The position numbers were made by a program, and so were the translations under genes. A stretch of 64,000 nucleotides of DNA, taken from Augochlora pura. Its lineage: Eukaryota; Arthropoda; Insecta; Hymenoptera; Halictidae. Shown piece by piece: positions 37,801 to 51,929 of the stretch (within the stretch, counting starts at the first letter, position 1; every line of letters starts with the position of its first letter). Under the pieces are notes generated by a model. That model was not told the origin of the DNA and did not search any database. It saw nothing but the letters and a program-made list of their open reading frames with translations. The stretch is from NCBI RefSeq assembly GCF_028453695.1, contig NC_135774.1:27962001-28026000 (forward strand). Reading direction: 5' to 3'.

Positions 37801-38883
37801 AAGTCGATCCGCGACCGCGCGTGCCACCGACCGATCGATCGTCGGCTCGATCGCGAGACGAGAACAAGTCCCCGTTCTCCTTCGTTGTTTCCCTCGGAAG
37901 CGTTTTTCTCGCCCCGTTTCGCGATCGAGATCGAGATCGAGAGAGAGGCACGGAGAGGGCCTGGATCGCGCCGGATCAGGCGGCGATCGATCGTCCGGCT
38001 CGGCCACGCGTGCTCGAGGCACCTGGTTCGATTTGTAACGATTAGTCAGTTTCGAAGGCGTCTGCGTACCCGCGGAGAGTAGGTCTCTCTTCGATCGGCT
38101 CGTAGAGGATCGGGAGAAGAATCGAGAGAAGGATCGAGAGATGGATCGGCACCGTGGATCGACGAGATATATCCCGCGGCCCTCGTTTGCTCCCCGAACG
38201 GTACGCCGACGCGCGACGCGCTCGTTCTGTGTAGTTGCTAAGGCTAATTAACGAATAGGCTAACCTTTTTTATTCCGAGCCGATGTCGCTCTAACGATCC
38301 GGCTCCGGCGGATCTGGCGCCGATCGCGGCCAGACGGCGTATCGAGGAACGATCCTCGTGGAACGATCTCCCAGATGAAGTATCTACCTCGATCCACGCA
38401 GCCCTGGGAGCATCGCGATATCCGCCATCGCGTGCCACGCGACCAACGGAATCGAGGAGAGAGAGAACCTGTTTCCTCGTCGTCGGTCTGCCCGCGTTTC
38501 GCTGCCGGAACGCGCCGGAGGGTTTTTCTATGTCAGTGTTTTTATAGTGACCGGGCCCGCGGTGGTCGCGAGCCGGCTCTCCCCTCCACCCCGCAGCGAA
38601 ACAACGAGATCTATATAGATCCCGGACACCCGGGGCGGCGGGAAGTCGGCCGCGTCGATCGCGTTTCCCGTTTTTTGAATTTATCGATCGTCGTAATCGT
38701 GTCCGTGAATCTTCTAATGATAATTAATCGAATAGCACATCTATGGCACGTTGAGGGGGTGGGATGGAGAAGGTGGTTGTAGGGGAAGGGCGTACGTACA
38801 AAGAGGCGTGTACGACAAAGGGAGGAACGGTAACGAGGCGAAATAAGAAACGGGGGGTCTTTTGAGGACGCGGATGGCGGATA

Positions 38884-38940
38884 AAGAGAGAGAGAGAGAG
38901 CGAGAGAGAGAGAGAGAGAGAGAGAGTAAGAGAGAGAAAG
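38884..38940 (+). repeat. (GA)n microsatellite
   Basis: A GA tract of about 56 bp with two interruptions. Confidence 0.92.
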
Positions 38941-39308
38941 GTTATGAGTGGTTGAACTATGAATAGAGTTTAGCATATAGTCATTATGGGTGGGAGGACG
39001 GACGGTGGAGAAGGTTTGAAATCATCGATAAATAGTAAGTTTATGGAGAGAGTGGGGGAGGCGGTTTTTCAGGCGTTAGTTAAGGGATAAATACTTCCTT
39101 CATTTCGAACTCGCCGGCACCGCGTTTTGCCAGCGGCCGGCGCCCCAAAGAGATATCCTTGAATTTCGTTGAATATTTTAGAGAACTCGGCTCTAACTCG
39201 GTTATATCGCCCGCGCTCGCGCGTCGCCGCGGATCCCGCGCCGCTATGGAAAATCGGATCCGCTCGGAATCGCCTTCGCCAGCGGCGAGCGATGTTTAAT
39301 GGTCGATA

Positions 39309-39463
39309 TTAACACGTTGACTGCCAATTTGACAGGGATTGTCCGTGGCGCCGCGATCAATTTTCTATTGTGCGATGTATATGGGGTCACCGACGGCTCC
39401 CATGGCGTCATCGCCAGAGTGCCGGCCACCCCCCGGTGACCCACGCGGCATTCAACGTGTTAA
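39309..39463. mobile_element. Short GC-rich TTAA MITE
   Basis: The left end is TTAACACGTTGACTGCCAAT and the right end reads TTAACACGTTGAATGCCGCG in reverse complement (about 16 of 17 matching). The body is 155 bp, GC-rich and ORF-free, unlike the AT-rich TTAA elements around it. Confidence 0.65.
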
Positions 39464-42400
39464 TGGCCGCCGCGTTGGAATTATTCCCGTCGCAAGTATC
39501 GCGCGGGGATTTCGGAAATCCTGCGAACTGCGTTTGGGAATGAGAGACGCGTTGACGGAGAAACCGTGCGAAAGCCGTGCAGAAATTGAATAGAAACTGC
39601 ATAGAACCTGAACAGAAGCTGAACACGGTAGCTGAAGAACCCGAGAAAGAAGGATCCGCGAGTGGCGACGATCGGCGGCGACGCGCGTGCGCGGCTCGTT
39701 CTAGTGATAGAAGGGTGGAGAAATGGAAAAAAATTTTATCCTGCAATTTATATATCGGTTGTTCTTCGAAGCGTTCTTTTTCACGCGGACAATTTTTCAA
39801 CGCGGTTTGAATATAATCTAAGAGGACAAAGTATATATATATATTATATATATGAATATAAATATATATATGAGAATAAATATGAAATATTATAGAAGTC
39901 TACGATTAAGGATATCGGTTCTTTTTTGTCTTTTAGCGTCTAAGGTTCTCTTTACAGCTGTGCTAGACAACTATAGGTGTATACATTAAACGACATTAAT
40001 TAAACGATTAAACGACAAAAAAAAGAGAGAGAGGAGAAAGAGAGAGAGAGGAGAGGGATTATAGGAAGCGAACGAGTAACATACGAAGTCACGCATGTTT
40101 CACGTGTATATGAGATACGAGTAGTCGGGGGCGTCGACCTGCGCAGGTACCGGGCCCCCGACGATTATTGGTCTCCTTAGGAATAAAGAAAACACATAGA
40201 CACACACATACATACATACATACGTCTTATATCCGTTTTGTTTAGCGATTGGACGAGCACGCGTACAAGTTTTCGCCGCGCGGCCGAGTATCGCGTCGGA
40301 ATAACAATCGTCCGTGGATCGCGCGCGGTGCTCCCCGCTCGATAGATCGATCACTCGGAAACTATGAACTTTCAAAGGAAACGCTCGAGACAATAAATCG
40401 ACACGATCAGTCCATGCGAAGAGCTGCAAACTTTCCGAATGATCCGATGAGATTTTCCAAAAAGAAAAAAAAAGAAGAATGAAATGAAAAACGAGAGAAA
40501 AGCAATCGCCAAACCCGGGAACACCGGACGCGAAAGGGTTGGATTTATTATAGGAGAGATAAATCGCGGCGCGATCCTCGGCCGCGCGCGACACTTTCCA
40601 CGTTACGTCGACGTGTCTCTCGCTTAAATACACATACACACATACATACATGGACACACTTTTGCTCGCGCAAAACACTGTACACGGGGCGCAGCCACGT
40701 ACACGACACGTACGCAGAGACAGCAGTTTTACACGACAGGATATATGATGTTCTTTCAGTAGACGCAATTATGAATCGTTGAGCCGCGTGGACCGTGATC
40801 GGAAGCGCGTTCGGGCTTTTCTTACGGCGCCTCTTCCCTCGTTAACGTTTCACCGGGCACACACCGGCTCGCGCGCTCGTTAGTCCATTTTTAATTTCAT
40901 CCCCCCCCTCCTTTACGGGAGCCACCGTCGGGAAAACTCTCGCACAGCTTCCGGCTTTCCTCGAACCGGCGGACGCCGTTTCTCAGACGGTCGTTCGCGT
41001 CTGAAGCTATTGAATCGCACTCGGAATACATTGCCTCCGATTTTTCTTTCATTTTCTTCGCCTTAGAACGTGCGCTGGAATACATTTACCTTTTACAATA
41101 CGATTCCTTTCAGGCTGCATTGATTAGCACGTATTTGTCGTTAATATTTTTCTTAATCAAATCACAAAATTCTTGTTCCTTTTATGTACTTTTGTTTTCA
41201 GACTGTGATAACAGAAAAATAAATTTGATTTCGATTTAAGATAAATTAATAAGTATTTAGTAGATTTTTCGTGAAATTTGTATCATTAATATGACTTACT
41301 ATTGTAGTGCAAAGAGTTAACCTTGCAAAGTGATCTTAGTCGTCGATTTCTTTCCATGCAATGTGTCTCCTATCTGAAATAATCGGAGCCTAATCAATTT
41401 TGTATAATTTTATCAATTTTCAGTTTATATTTTATCAGTCGATGCTTTTATGTTTTTATTATCTATATCAAACAAAACCTGGAATTAATTAGAACTACAC
41501 TAGCCACTAATAAAATTGTCAAAACCATATAGAATCATCGAGGCAATATTTCCAATTTATTTATTTCAATACAACGCGGCAATTAATTTTGCACTGCACA
41601 ATTTATACTATAAATTGCACAATTTAATTCTACAGAAACAAATGAATCGGCTAAAAGCAACCACGCGATAAATATTAAAACGCGAGGAAACCGGAAGTGG
41701 ATTTGTGCGAGCACCCGACGGTAACACGGGGGATGCACGCGGAATGGTGATATTTTTTTGTGATCGATACGATTAAATACACGCTCGATCCGTACGTTGG
41801 GCTTTGCGGAGCTACCACCGAGGCATCACAGATCGATATTGATAGATCGCCTCGCGCCGGCAGTTCCAGCGCCCCTTAGTTTCTTTTTAATATATAATCG
41901 TACCTATATATTATATAAATATATATAACCGTTTTACAGTTCGTTCTTCTGTTGCAGTGTTACTTCTGTATAGGCGACGTTCTCCATTGATTTCTCTTGA
42001 CCGGTTTAGCTCCAATTTATCGAACCGCCATCGATACGCAACAGATATCGATCCGTCATCGATACGCAATAGTTGTCGATCAACTATCGATCCGCAATAG
42101 TTGTCGATTCAGGCGCGGCGCGCGCCAAGCGCTGGAAAACACGTCGGCCATTTTTCCGTTTCCGTTCGCGCGTCGAAACGAAAAATTTCCCGGGCGATTC
42201 GTCGACAAGCAATACAATGTACTTTCGGTGTCGCTTTTGTTTTCGGGCATTCGAGGCGCGAGAAAACGAGCGGGGGTGGTCGGGAGACAGCGACCGATAA
42301 GGGAGCTGGGAACGTTCGACAGCGAGCGACAGTGGGTTGTCCGGTTGATCGAGGAACGGAGAAAAAGGGGGGGGAAAAACAATGGTAATTTAAAACGAAA

Positions 42401-44111
42401 TCGCGGGGGGCACTGTCCGTCGACGAACGCGACTTTATCGAAAGACGTACAAAGTGAGAGAGTGGGGCGTGAATATATAGACAAAGAGCGAGAGAGAGCG
42501 AGCGAAAGAGAGAGAGAGGAAAATATGCATACTATTATCACGAATGAAAGGAATTAAAAAAGAAAATGGTGAAGCCATCGCGAGCGTGGAGCCGGGAGGT
42601 CGATCTGGAAACAGCGACGCGGGAGAAAATCGATGATGAAAACGGAGAAAAAGAGAAAAAGAGAGAAGAGATAAAAGAGACAGAGGGAGACAAAATAGAG
42701 AAAGAGAGACAAGAGAGAAAGAGGAGGATCAGAGTGACACGTGTCCCAGAGAAAATCCTTTCGGTCCACGCGCGTCGAGTCCCGATTAAGTTTATACAGA
42801 TTATAAATCTCACTCCCTCCCTTCGCGAGCAGAGAAGCAGAGGAAGAGAAACGAGGAGAAGGAGAAGCGAAAGACAGAGAAACATAGAGAGGGAGAGTGC
42901 AAATAAGTAAAAGAGAACATTCGCTGATTCAGAGGCCACTGTTGTTTCCGAAAGAGAAAAAGCATAGACAGAACAGAGAAAGAGCGAGAGAGAGGGAAGT
43001 CGATATTTCCAGCGGAGCCCGTTGTAAGCGAAATAAAAGAATCGTGTAATTAGTGTACATTGCCCAATGGTGTTGTTATACTGAACGTGTTACGAACGGA
43101 CGAAGAAATTTTATCGAGTGCGCTACTGGAGAGCGATTTTGTTTATTTCTTGGGCGGACGGCGGCGTTTACGTTCCCCTGCACCGCGCGCGCCCCCCTTT
43201 CGCCTACTCGATCGGTCTTTCAACCGGTTTTTCTTCCGTCGAAGGAACCGCTGATTTACTTTTTTCCAGAATTGGGAAAGAGATCCAGAAGAAGACGATC
43301 CGCGCGGGGAGAAAGAATTTTTCGGTGTTTCGAGGTGGGCTAGAAAAAAAAGATTTTTATCGTGACCGATCGAGTGGCCGCGGGCGCAGCGATCGCCGAC
43401 CACGCAAAATAGTACACACACCGGCTGTCTTTCACACTGCGCGATCGACGGAGCCGGGCTCTCGGCGATTCAACTATACTATAGACAGTCCGAGACAGGA
43501 GCGTCGTGGTGAGGAGAGTATATTGTTGGCAGGGAAGCGGGGATGATAGTATCGGTGCCAAATCGCGTTGACGGTTTTTCTTTTCGAGTCGGAGATTTTT
43601 CGCGGCTGCGATCTACACTGGCGGTAGCCGGACCGATGATCCGGGGATCTCCGAGTCATGAAGCTGGAAGGTTGATCGTCACCTGTCCCGTCTCGTTGTC
43701 GATCTAATTACACGGTATGGTAGAGATTGATTCTCTTGGTAGGATGTGGAGAAGGTTTAAGTTGATCTTTATCGCTCTGTAATTTTTCTAAAAAATTATC
43801 ATCGCTATCTACGATCTATTATGATTTATAGGATCGATCTTGTGCTTCATCTATAGATTCAAAATGCAATCATATATATAGAAATATTTAGAAATTTCTT
43901 CTGGTGTCACTGTCTCATATTTCTCTTATAAGAAATTAGTTAAAATCCTTGCATAAAAATCTAGGCGTAATTCTTTTAATCAATCTCTCACCATTTTATA
44001 ATACACAATATTTTTTTTGCTAGACGCATTGTTTATCGATCCAATAAAATTATAGAGTACGAAACGACTCGCACGATTGTTCACAGAAACCCGTCCCACG
44101 GTTCGTCCAAA

Positions 44112-44369
44112 TTAACACTATACCGACTGGTCATTCGATCGTGAAAATTTAGCTCAATGTTAAATTCTCGTCTCTATTCTTATCCATTTTATTAATAACG
44201 TAATAAATCTAATATCTAAAAAGATTGTATAATAACTTCGAAGCTTACGATAGTACAGTCTAACAAATTTATATCAATAATAGGTATCAAATTATCGGTT
44301 ACTATGATAACCGATTCGCAGACTATCAATCGGGAGTAAAAGTCGATTTATCGGTCGGTAAAGTGTTGA
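44112..44369. mobile_element. Probable TTAA element with internal palindrome
   Basis: The left end is TTAACACTATACCGACTGGT and the right end reads TCAACACTTTACCGACCGAT in reverse complement. An 8-bp internal stem, ATCGGTTA/TAACCGAT with a 6-nt loop, lies near 44294-44315. Confidence 0.5.
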
Positions 44370-45116
44370 GACTTCAAAATTGCTATCAGAATTATTATTT
44401 TCTATAGTCTTACTGTTAGAGTATATTATAACCTCAGGGATGCTAAATGGAGAGGGATGCTAAAATAAGAGCGAATAAAATAAATATTGCAAAATTTTCC
44501 AGACGGGAAAATTTTTTGAAATTTTGAATTTTATTGAACAGACGTGGGAACGATTCGGCTAGTATCGAAAACCCTGGTGCGAGTCGATTTTTTAAACATT
44601 CGTAATAATTGATTTCTATTAAATCTTCGAATCGAACAAACGATCGAATTTAAAGCCGAGCAACGAGACGATCTCCAGGTGAGGAGCGTACAGATCCCGG
44701 GAGCCCGGGCCGCGATCGAGTCGATCCGGGGATACGTTGGCTAAGGTACAAATGTACATAGGAACCTAATGTTGTTGTTTAACCTGTAACACCTGTTCCC
44801 GTCTGCTCTCTCGCGTGTTTCGAGCGTGTGTGTGGGCGTAAAAATTAGTAACGACGAGTCGCTCGCGATCGACGGAGACGGATCGCTGAGAATTCTCACA
44901 TCCGAGGCACATATACATACAGATACGTACATATGCATACAGACACGTACATATACATGCACAGATATATCTATATATACATACGTACACGGAACATGGT
45001 AAGAGAATTATTCCAGGTAGGAGGAAGTTTCGTGTTAATTGAAAGAGGATCTCGAAGGACGAGAGAGCCAAAAGGTAAAGGGAAAAGGGTGATTACGAGG
45101 CGTGAAAGGGGTGAAA

Positions 45117-45275
45117 AGAGAGCCAGAGAGAGAGAGAAAGAGAGAGAGAGGGAAAACGAGATAGAGAGCGATTAAGAAAGAGAGAGATAAAAATAAATAG
45201 TGAGAGAAAGGTAGAAACAGAGAAATAGAGAGAAAGAGAAAAAGAGTGAGTGAGAGAGAGAGAGAGAGGGGGGGG
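45117..45275 (+). repeat. (GA)n-rich purine tract with G-run
   Basis: A long interrupted GA tract ending in a run of G residues. Confidence 0.88.
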
Positions 45276-45584
45276 GGGGATAGAAGCTGCCGAGAGGCGA
45301 TCGATAAGTTAATCGACTTAGCCGCGGAGACAATTGGTTCACGGGTTCTTCGGCGTGCTTCGTTTCGTTTCCTCGGATTTATTTCCTTTCCACCCAGCCC
45401 CCCGCCCCTTTTTCCGATCACCTTTTACGGTCTCCTTCCTAGATAGAGCCCCCCTTACATTCTCTGGTTTTTACGAGCCGTGATCCAATCGATCGAAACT
45501 TGAAGAACAGAGAGAAAGAGTGAATGAGTCTCGTTACGGGAATGAAAGCAATTGTGCACGTGGAACCGAGTGATAGATACAGAG

Positions 45585-45655
45585 AGAAAGAGAGAGAGAG
45601 ATAAAGTAAGAGATAGCGAGAGAGAGAGAGAGAGAGAGAAATAGAGAGAAAGAGT
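45585..45655 (+). repeat. (GA)n-rich purine tract
   Basis: Interrupted GA units, followed by CA/TA-rich DNA. Confidence 0.88.
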
Positions 45656-46752
45656 ACACGTACATACATACACACGAGTAGCACACACACGGATACAAGA
45701 AGATTCTATTACTCGTCGCGCATCATGGTTCAATTCTCGCTTCGTTACGTTTAGGTTTTTTCGTTCTCGCGTGGGTTGTATTCGTATAGATTCTCAGGAC
45801 TTGCGATGGGCGTACTTGTTCACCCTCTTGCGGACGATCGGGGGTTGGCGCGAATTCTGTCTGGACCTCGAGAAATTCCTCGTAGAGAAACACAAAGGCG
45901 ATACGCGAAATCCTCGTGACGGTGCGCGAAAATAAAATAGTAAAAGACGCATTGCACAAATAGTAAAATTACGCATTGCACGTAACAATGTAATAGAGAT
46001 CGAGCTTCTTGATCCAACCTTTCTAGACCCCCAAGTAGCAACCCCAGTCTCGTTTCAGAGATGATCTACTTGTCCAAGAGTTGACCAACCCCCGAATCGA
46101 CTTGAAATTCTTCGCCGATTTCCAAGCGATCTATAGATCGCTATTCTCGCGAGAGGGTGAGGAGCAAGAGGAGGAAGGATTCGAACGAAAATAAGGAGAC
46201 GGAAAGTGGAGTTAGCTGGTAGGCTCCCCCAGCCCCGATGATGGCAGTTCGCGGCCATAATTTCCTCACGGGGTTAACCGATATGTGTCTGAATGGCGTG
46301 TGGATGTGCTACCTAACCAACTCCCCTCCCCTACGTACATTTAATCGCGTTTACGGTGTACTAATTGTGTATATATATATACATATATACATATATATCT
46401 CCTACTACTATAATTATCGGTGTGTATCGCTCCCTGTTCCCTTCGGTGGTAGCCTTTTTCTAAGTAGACGTAGTTTCTCGACGATTTCTCAAAAAAAAAA
46501 AACGATCATCACGATTGATTCGCAAACGGATCGGAACGCTCCGCGGTGGCTCGCTAGAATAAATCTCTTGGGGAGAGATCGCTTGAGCGTCGGTGTTCCT
46601 CGATCGGTCGATCTACGGGTAGCGAACTATCCCTTAGTCCTTAACTATAGCATCGCAATAAAGTAGTACAGTGTGAATCGATCGAACCGAATGGGGAATA
46701 TCGACGATTTTCCAGAATTTCTCGAGGATCTAAAGGTGAGCGGATCTGAGGA

Positions 46753-47074
46753 GATCGACGATATACGAGATCCGCGGTTCACGAGATCGATGAGCCATAA
46801 GATCGATGATACATAAGATCGACGATCCAAGAGATCCGATGATCTATGAAATCGACGATTCAAGAGATCCGACGATCTATGAAATCGACGATTCAAGAGA
46901 TCGACGATCCATAAGGTTGACGATCCATGATATCGGCGATCTATAAGATCGACGATCCACGAGATCGACGATCCAAAAGATTAACGATTCACGAGATCGA
47001 TGATCCATGAAATCGACAATCTACGAGAACAACGATCCACAAGACCAACGATCCATAAGATCGACGATCCACGG
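46753..47074 (+). repeat. 16-bp minisatellite, about 20 copies
   Basis: The consensus is GATCGACGATCCATAA. The period is exactly 16 bp apart from two 17-bp units, and copies differ by point changes. Since 16 is not a multiple of 3, open frames across it are chance. Confidence 0.93.
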
Positions 47075-49757
47075 CGAGGAAGCACGAGTCACTCGTCGGT
47101 CCGTTAAAGTGGTCTCGATACTTTCCAGCGAATCTCGAAGACGGAGCGACCGTTCGCCGACGCTTCGTCCAATTATTCTCGAGGACGGATCCGTGGATAG
47201 AATCCATGACGAAGATCCGTCCGGGATCCATGGATCGGGCACGTTTCGCACTTCGACGTTTTTCTGTATTCTCGGGATGGTGTCTCGCGGCGGCGAGACG
47301 GCGATGAGAAGGAGCATCGCGAGATACGTGGAGAGGTAAAGTCTTTTCAGTAACTGAGAACGATAAGCAATTTCCTTTTCGATATCGATTTTAAGAGACG
47401 TAATCCAATCGGTGTTTAATTGTGTGCGTAGGGTCGCGTTAATCGTTTGTTTCGGGCAAGGAGAACACGCGCGCGGAGACATAACCTCGAATCGCGGGGG
47501 CTTTATACGTGGCAAACGTGTGTGGATCGCGCGGGTCGATCGAGCTAAATTTAAGGGGGTTTTCGTGAGATTTTCATGGGATCTTTAATTGGATTTTCAT
47601 GGGAACTTCAATTGGATTTTCATAGTCCAAGCGCGAACAAAATACGAGGCTGGGGCTTTTCAATTAGGGTGCGAATGTTTCGGGGGCATTTTAATTCGGC
47701 TGTGTTTTTTGATTAAGGGAGAAAAAGGGCGGAAGAAAATTCGGGGGATGCGAAATTTTGTCTCAAAAAAAATTAATTAGGGAGGGAGTAAAAGAAAAAA
47801 ATTGTGGGAAACATTGGGCGGCGCGGGCGTAAGATTTATACGCGTAGTTTTGTATTTCTCGGTAAGGCTTCGAAATTTAGATGTATAATTTTTGTACCCT
47901 ATTTTTTTAAGCGATCGGAGAGAGAGAGAGAGGGAGTGTCGATCACGCGACGAGATCGGGCAAACAAGGGTTGTCGAGCGTAGTACGTAGTCTTGAACAG
48001 CGCCAGGACTTTAAGTTTAGTTTAAGCGTAGTACCCGCGTAATTTATTGCTAGTTCTTTGCGAGACGGGGAGCGAGAACAATAAGCAGGAGAGAAACGGT
48101 GGCGAACGTGCACGGAGACGGACAGAAAAAAAGAAGAAGAAGAGAGAGAAAAATAAAGAGAGAGAGAAATAGAGAGAGAGACCGCTGCTTGAGATGAAAC
48201 GGAGGGAACACCGTTCGTGTTTCCGCTCCGTTCGGCCCCTTTCGATACGATCGAACTTTCGAATTGACCCGCGGAGAAAGAAGTTCGACTGGAAGCTTCA
48301 CCGGAGAGAGAGAAGGAACACCAATGACGTGTCTCTCTCGCGCGAAACGATCCGAGAACGATTCGAGAGCGATAAACGAACAATATAAGGATCCTCCGCG
48401 TCGAAGAAAAATAAAGAAATGGAAGGATCACCTGGAGGCACGATCCGCGAAGCCCGCGTTCTTTTTAGCTGTAGACTTTTTCTAACGCGTGTGTTCTAGC
48501 ATGTACTAATTAATTCGTAGGCATTTAAATCGGATGACGTAGGAGGGAGAGAGAAGCATAAGATGACGGGAGAGAATAAAAGGAGGAAGGCGAATAGAGG
48601 AGGGGAATAACCGATCGGACGGCAGGCATGTTGGAACGGATGTAATAAGGGATGAATCGTAATAAGGAGATTACAAAAAAAAAAAATTACGAACACAAGC
48701 AATTTTCTTGTGGCGTTGCGAAAGCAAGGAATTAAACAAGGCTGGTAGTGCGGACCAAACGGGACAACTGACACAGAGAGTTTTTCGAATCGGGAAACGA
48801 AGTGGGATGCTTGGAAAAAGGGACGCGCGAGAAGGATTCGATGAACAGAGAGTGCGAAAAGTCAAGAGATAGAAAGGAAAAAAAAGGGAATGAGAGAAAG
48901 AGAGTAACTGGAAAGAGAAGGAAAGGGAACGAAAAAGATGGAAAAAGGATTGGAGAAGACGTTTGTCAAAGTTGTTGGGAATCGAAAGCGAGGAGAAAGT
49001 TGTGTGGAAAATTGCCGCTCCTATCGGAAGTCAACGTCTAAACTCGTTCGTAGTGGTTTAACTTTTCTCAAGGGGGTGCGTCCCTCGAACGATCTCCGGG
49101 GACGACGTATATTCCCCGACTGGATCATCTGCTCTCTTTTCGAATAGTAAGCGTTGTAGGCCGCACATTTTAGCAGCGTTAGGCAACGTTGTGTGGACCG
49201 TCGATCTGTGTACTAGGTTCTAGGCTGTTCCCTCGGTTAGGTAGGCTTTTCGAATTCGACGATCGCCTCGGAGGAAAAATCGTTCGAGCGGCCAAGCCAC
49301 CCCCGGCAATCCATGATTGGCTACGTGGTATTCGAAAGCGATACACCATTAACGTTTTAAGGCTTTACGGAATCTTTCTATCGGGCTCGGTGCGTTTATC
49401 GGCCAGGGTTAGGCTTGCTGTCGCGGCCGCTGCGTTTTCGCTCGCGGCCCTGCCGCCTCGCGCATTGTTACTTACAAATTTATGCTAATACAGGCATTTA
49501 CTGTCTTCTGCGAATTTATTTGGGATTTTTGAAATTTGCCATTTCAATTGACGATATTGATTATCTGAAATTTTTCAATTTTCTTCAGATTTTTCGTGAA
49601 ATCTGAACATTTTTATATGATTGAAATAGGTATATATTTCAGGCGAAAAATGTTTGTACTATTTTCAGGGAATTTTTGAGAATTTTGGGATTTGCTCCTT
49701 GATTTAGCAACAATTTCGACAATTTTCTCTGATAGGTCAGAAACTGTATTTTTATTT

Positions 49758-50010
49758 TAACCCTTATAGTGCCGAACTACGATATATCCTCGTTTGCTAC
49801 AAGACCATATTTTTACCTTCAACATTTTTAATAAACAGCATCTTTATCTATTAACTTATATTTTCTTTTTTTGAATTTCGTGATTGCAGATTTTTATAAA
49901 ATTTGTCTCGCTTTCTTTCTAAAATTTTACCAAAATACACGTACTAAATTAATAATTTAAAATTATGTATTATCGCTCAGTTATATTTCAGTCGTCACTA
50001 AAAGGGTTAA
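49758..50010. mobile_element. TTAA MITE, separate subfamily
   Basis: The left end is TTAACCCTTATAGTGCCGAA and the right end reads TTAACCCTTTTAGTGACGAC in reverse complement (about 17 of 19 matching). The body is 253 bp, AT-rich and has no ORF. Confidence 0.65.
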
Positions 50011-51261
50011 AAGTCGCTCTCCCATCTTTACAGAAACACCTAATTATCGTCAAATAATAAATAAAATAATATTCGGTAAATTTTATAAACATAAACACAG
50101 AAAAATTTCAAAAGGCTGAGAGAATTTTTATAAATTTTTCTTTGATCCATAGATCATCATAGATCACTATAGCGAGGGGGTAAGCTCGAGTAGAAAGCGT
50201 CGCCGACGCGACGGTCCGATCGGCGTGATTTCGTGATTTTGTCGAACGCACCTGCATAATCGCACGCGATACTATAAAAACGCGCCCCATCCCCTTGGAT
50301 CAGCTGCGTCCACGATCTTATTCGTATACCCGGGATATTATTGTTCCGGGAACGATAGATCGGATCGACGACAGTGATCCCGTAGGTTACCCTTTGCTCG
50401 TAGACGGTTAAGCATGCGATCGAAGCTGTTTCCCATTTTTCTAGCTTATAGTCGGAACCCGGGCGCGTTCGTATCTCGGGGGACCTCGGAACAATGGCAG
50501 AAAGAAGACGAAGAAAAAGAAAGAAAAATAGGGAGAAAGAGAGAGAGAGAGAGAGAGATAGAGAATCGGTGCGCGTTTACGCTCGGCGATGGAGCGAGAT
50601 AATTGCCGGCGGATCCTCCCCCGAGAAATCCGAGCGCGCCTCAATTCGGTGTTTAGTGATCTCGAGTGAATGAATTGAACGACTGTCGAATGAGAGGATC
50701 TGTACCCATCGCTAGCGAATAATCAAGGATGAAACGAAGGAGAGAATGCGAGAGTGAGAACGAGCGAGCGAGCGAGAAAGAAAGCAGCCGAGAAAAACGA
50801 GAGAATGAGAGTGAGAGACCTTTTTTGGTATGGGAAGCTCCGTTTACCGAACCGTGTTCCGGAAGCCCTTGTCCGAATTCACGTTGGCTGAAGCCACTAG
50901 CTTTTCCTTTCCGTTCCACCGCGTTTTCTTTCGTCGAACAGGAGATCAAGAGAGAAAGAGACGGACAGAGAGAACGATTGAGAGAGACGGGGGGCTCTGT
51001 GTTCCCGCGGGCCGGCCACGAAACCGAAAGCGGCAGGTGAAAAGCAGAAGAGAAAGAGAGAGAGGCGATCCCGATGCACAGGTTGTTTGACGGATTATTG
51101 CATCGCAAATAGACTTCGAGAGATGGCGAAGAACGGAAGGGCGAAAGGGAGAAAGGAGAACTCGTCCTTTATTTCCGAATCGGCGATCCTTCGTCGACAC
51201 TATTTAATTTAATTGGCAGACGTCTCGAGTGCTGTGCAAATGAGAAAAGCGGCCAGAAGCC

Positions 51262-51335
51262 GCGCCTTTCTTTCTTCCCTCCTTTCTTTCCTCCTTCCTT
51301 TCTTTCTTCCTTTCTTTCTTTCTTCCTTTTTCCTT
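51262..51335 (-). repeat. (TTTC/TTCC)n pyrimidine tract
   Basis: One of only two long pyrimidine tracts on the plus strand downstream of hdc. Confidence 0.88.
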
Positions 51336-51929
51336 CGCGGCTATTTTCCCTCCTCGCGGGACGAACAACGTTCTGAATGGTCGGGGGCCAGCGAAGCCGT
51401 GGATCGCATCGTAGAGACAATGAACGGGAGAAAGGGAGGGGACGAGCCTCTAATTGAACCCTGCACCCTCTCGAACAGGGGGGTGGTATTTGCGGCGCCT
51501 GTTTCGTTTCGTGGCCGACGCGGGAAAGCCCGTCCCGCTCTTGGCCTACCCGGCTGCCGCCGAGCTGCCCCGCCGGCCGCCATTTTCCTCCGAGCCGAAG
51601 AAGAGAAAGTCTTCGGGCGCACCGTGGATTTTAATTGGGAGGATCGAACTTTAACCCTTGCGCCGCGTGCCCACGGGGGCCGCTTAGACATTCATATCGA
51701 TTCTGCGAAGCTGCGTCGCGGTGGACGCGACGGTTTCGCGGCGCGCCTGTAAAATAGCCACGGTCGAAGCTCGTTTAACTCTTTGGAGCACGGCGGGATT
51801 AAAAATGTCCCCAACCTTTCGATGCACCGCGATGCATGGGTGGGACATTTTTAAAGCAACCCCCGAATATCGCAATACCTGCGTTATTGCTGTGTTCATT
51901 CGTGAACCCATGCGGTATAGTGGGACTAT

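Noticed and set aside
40100..40768. 222-codon minus-strand open frame
   Set aside because: Its MYVCVYVY runs come from TACACA/TACATA repeats, and the rest resembles no family.
34472..46375. Pumilio-type TGTANATA sites at 34472, 44753 and 46368 in the proposed 3' UTR
   Set aside because: Three in about 30 kb is close to the chance rate for a motif with seven fixed bases.
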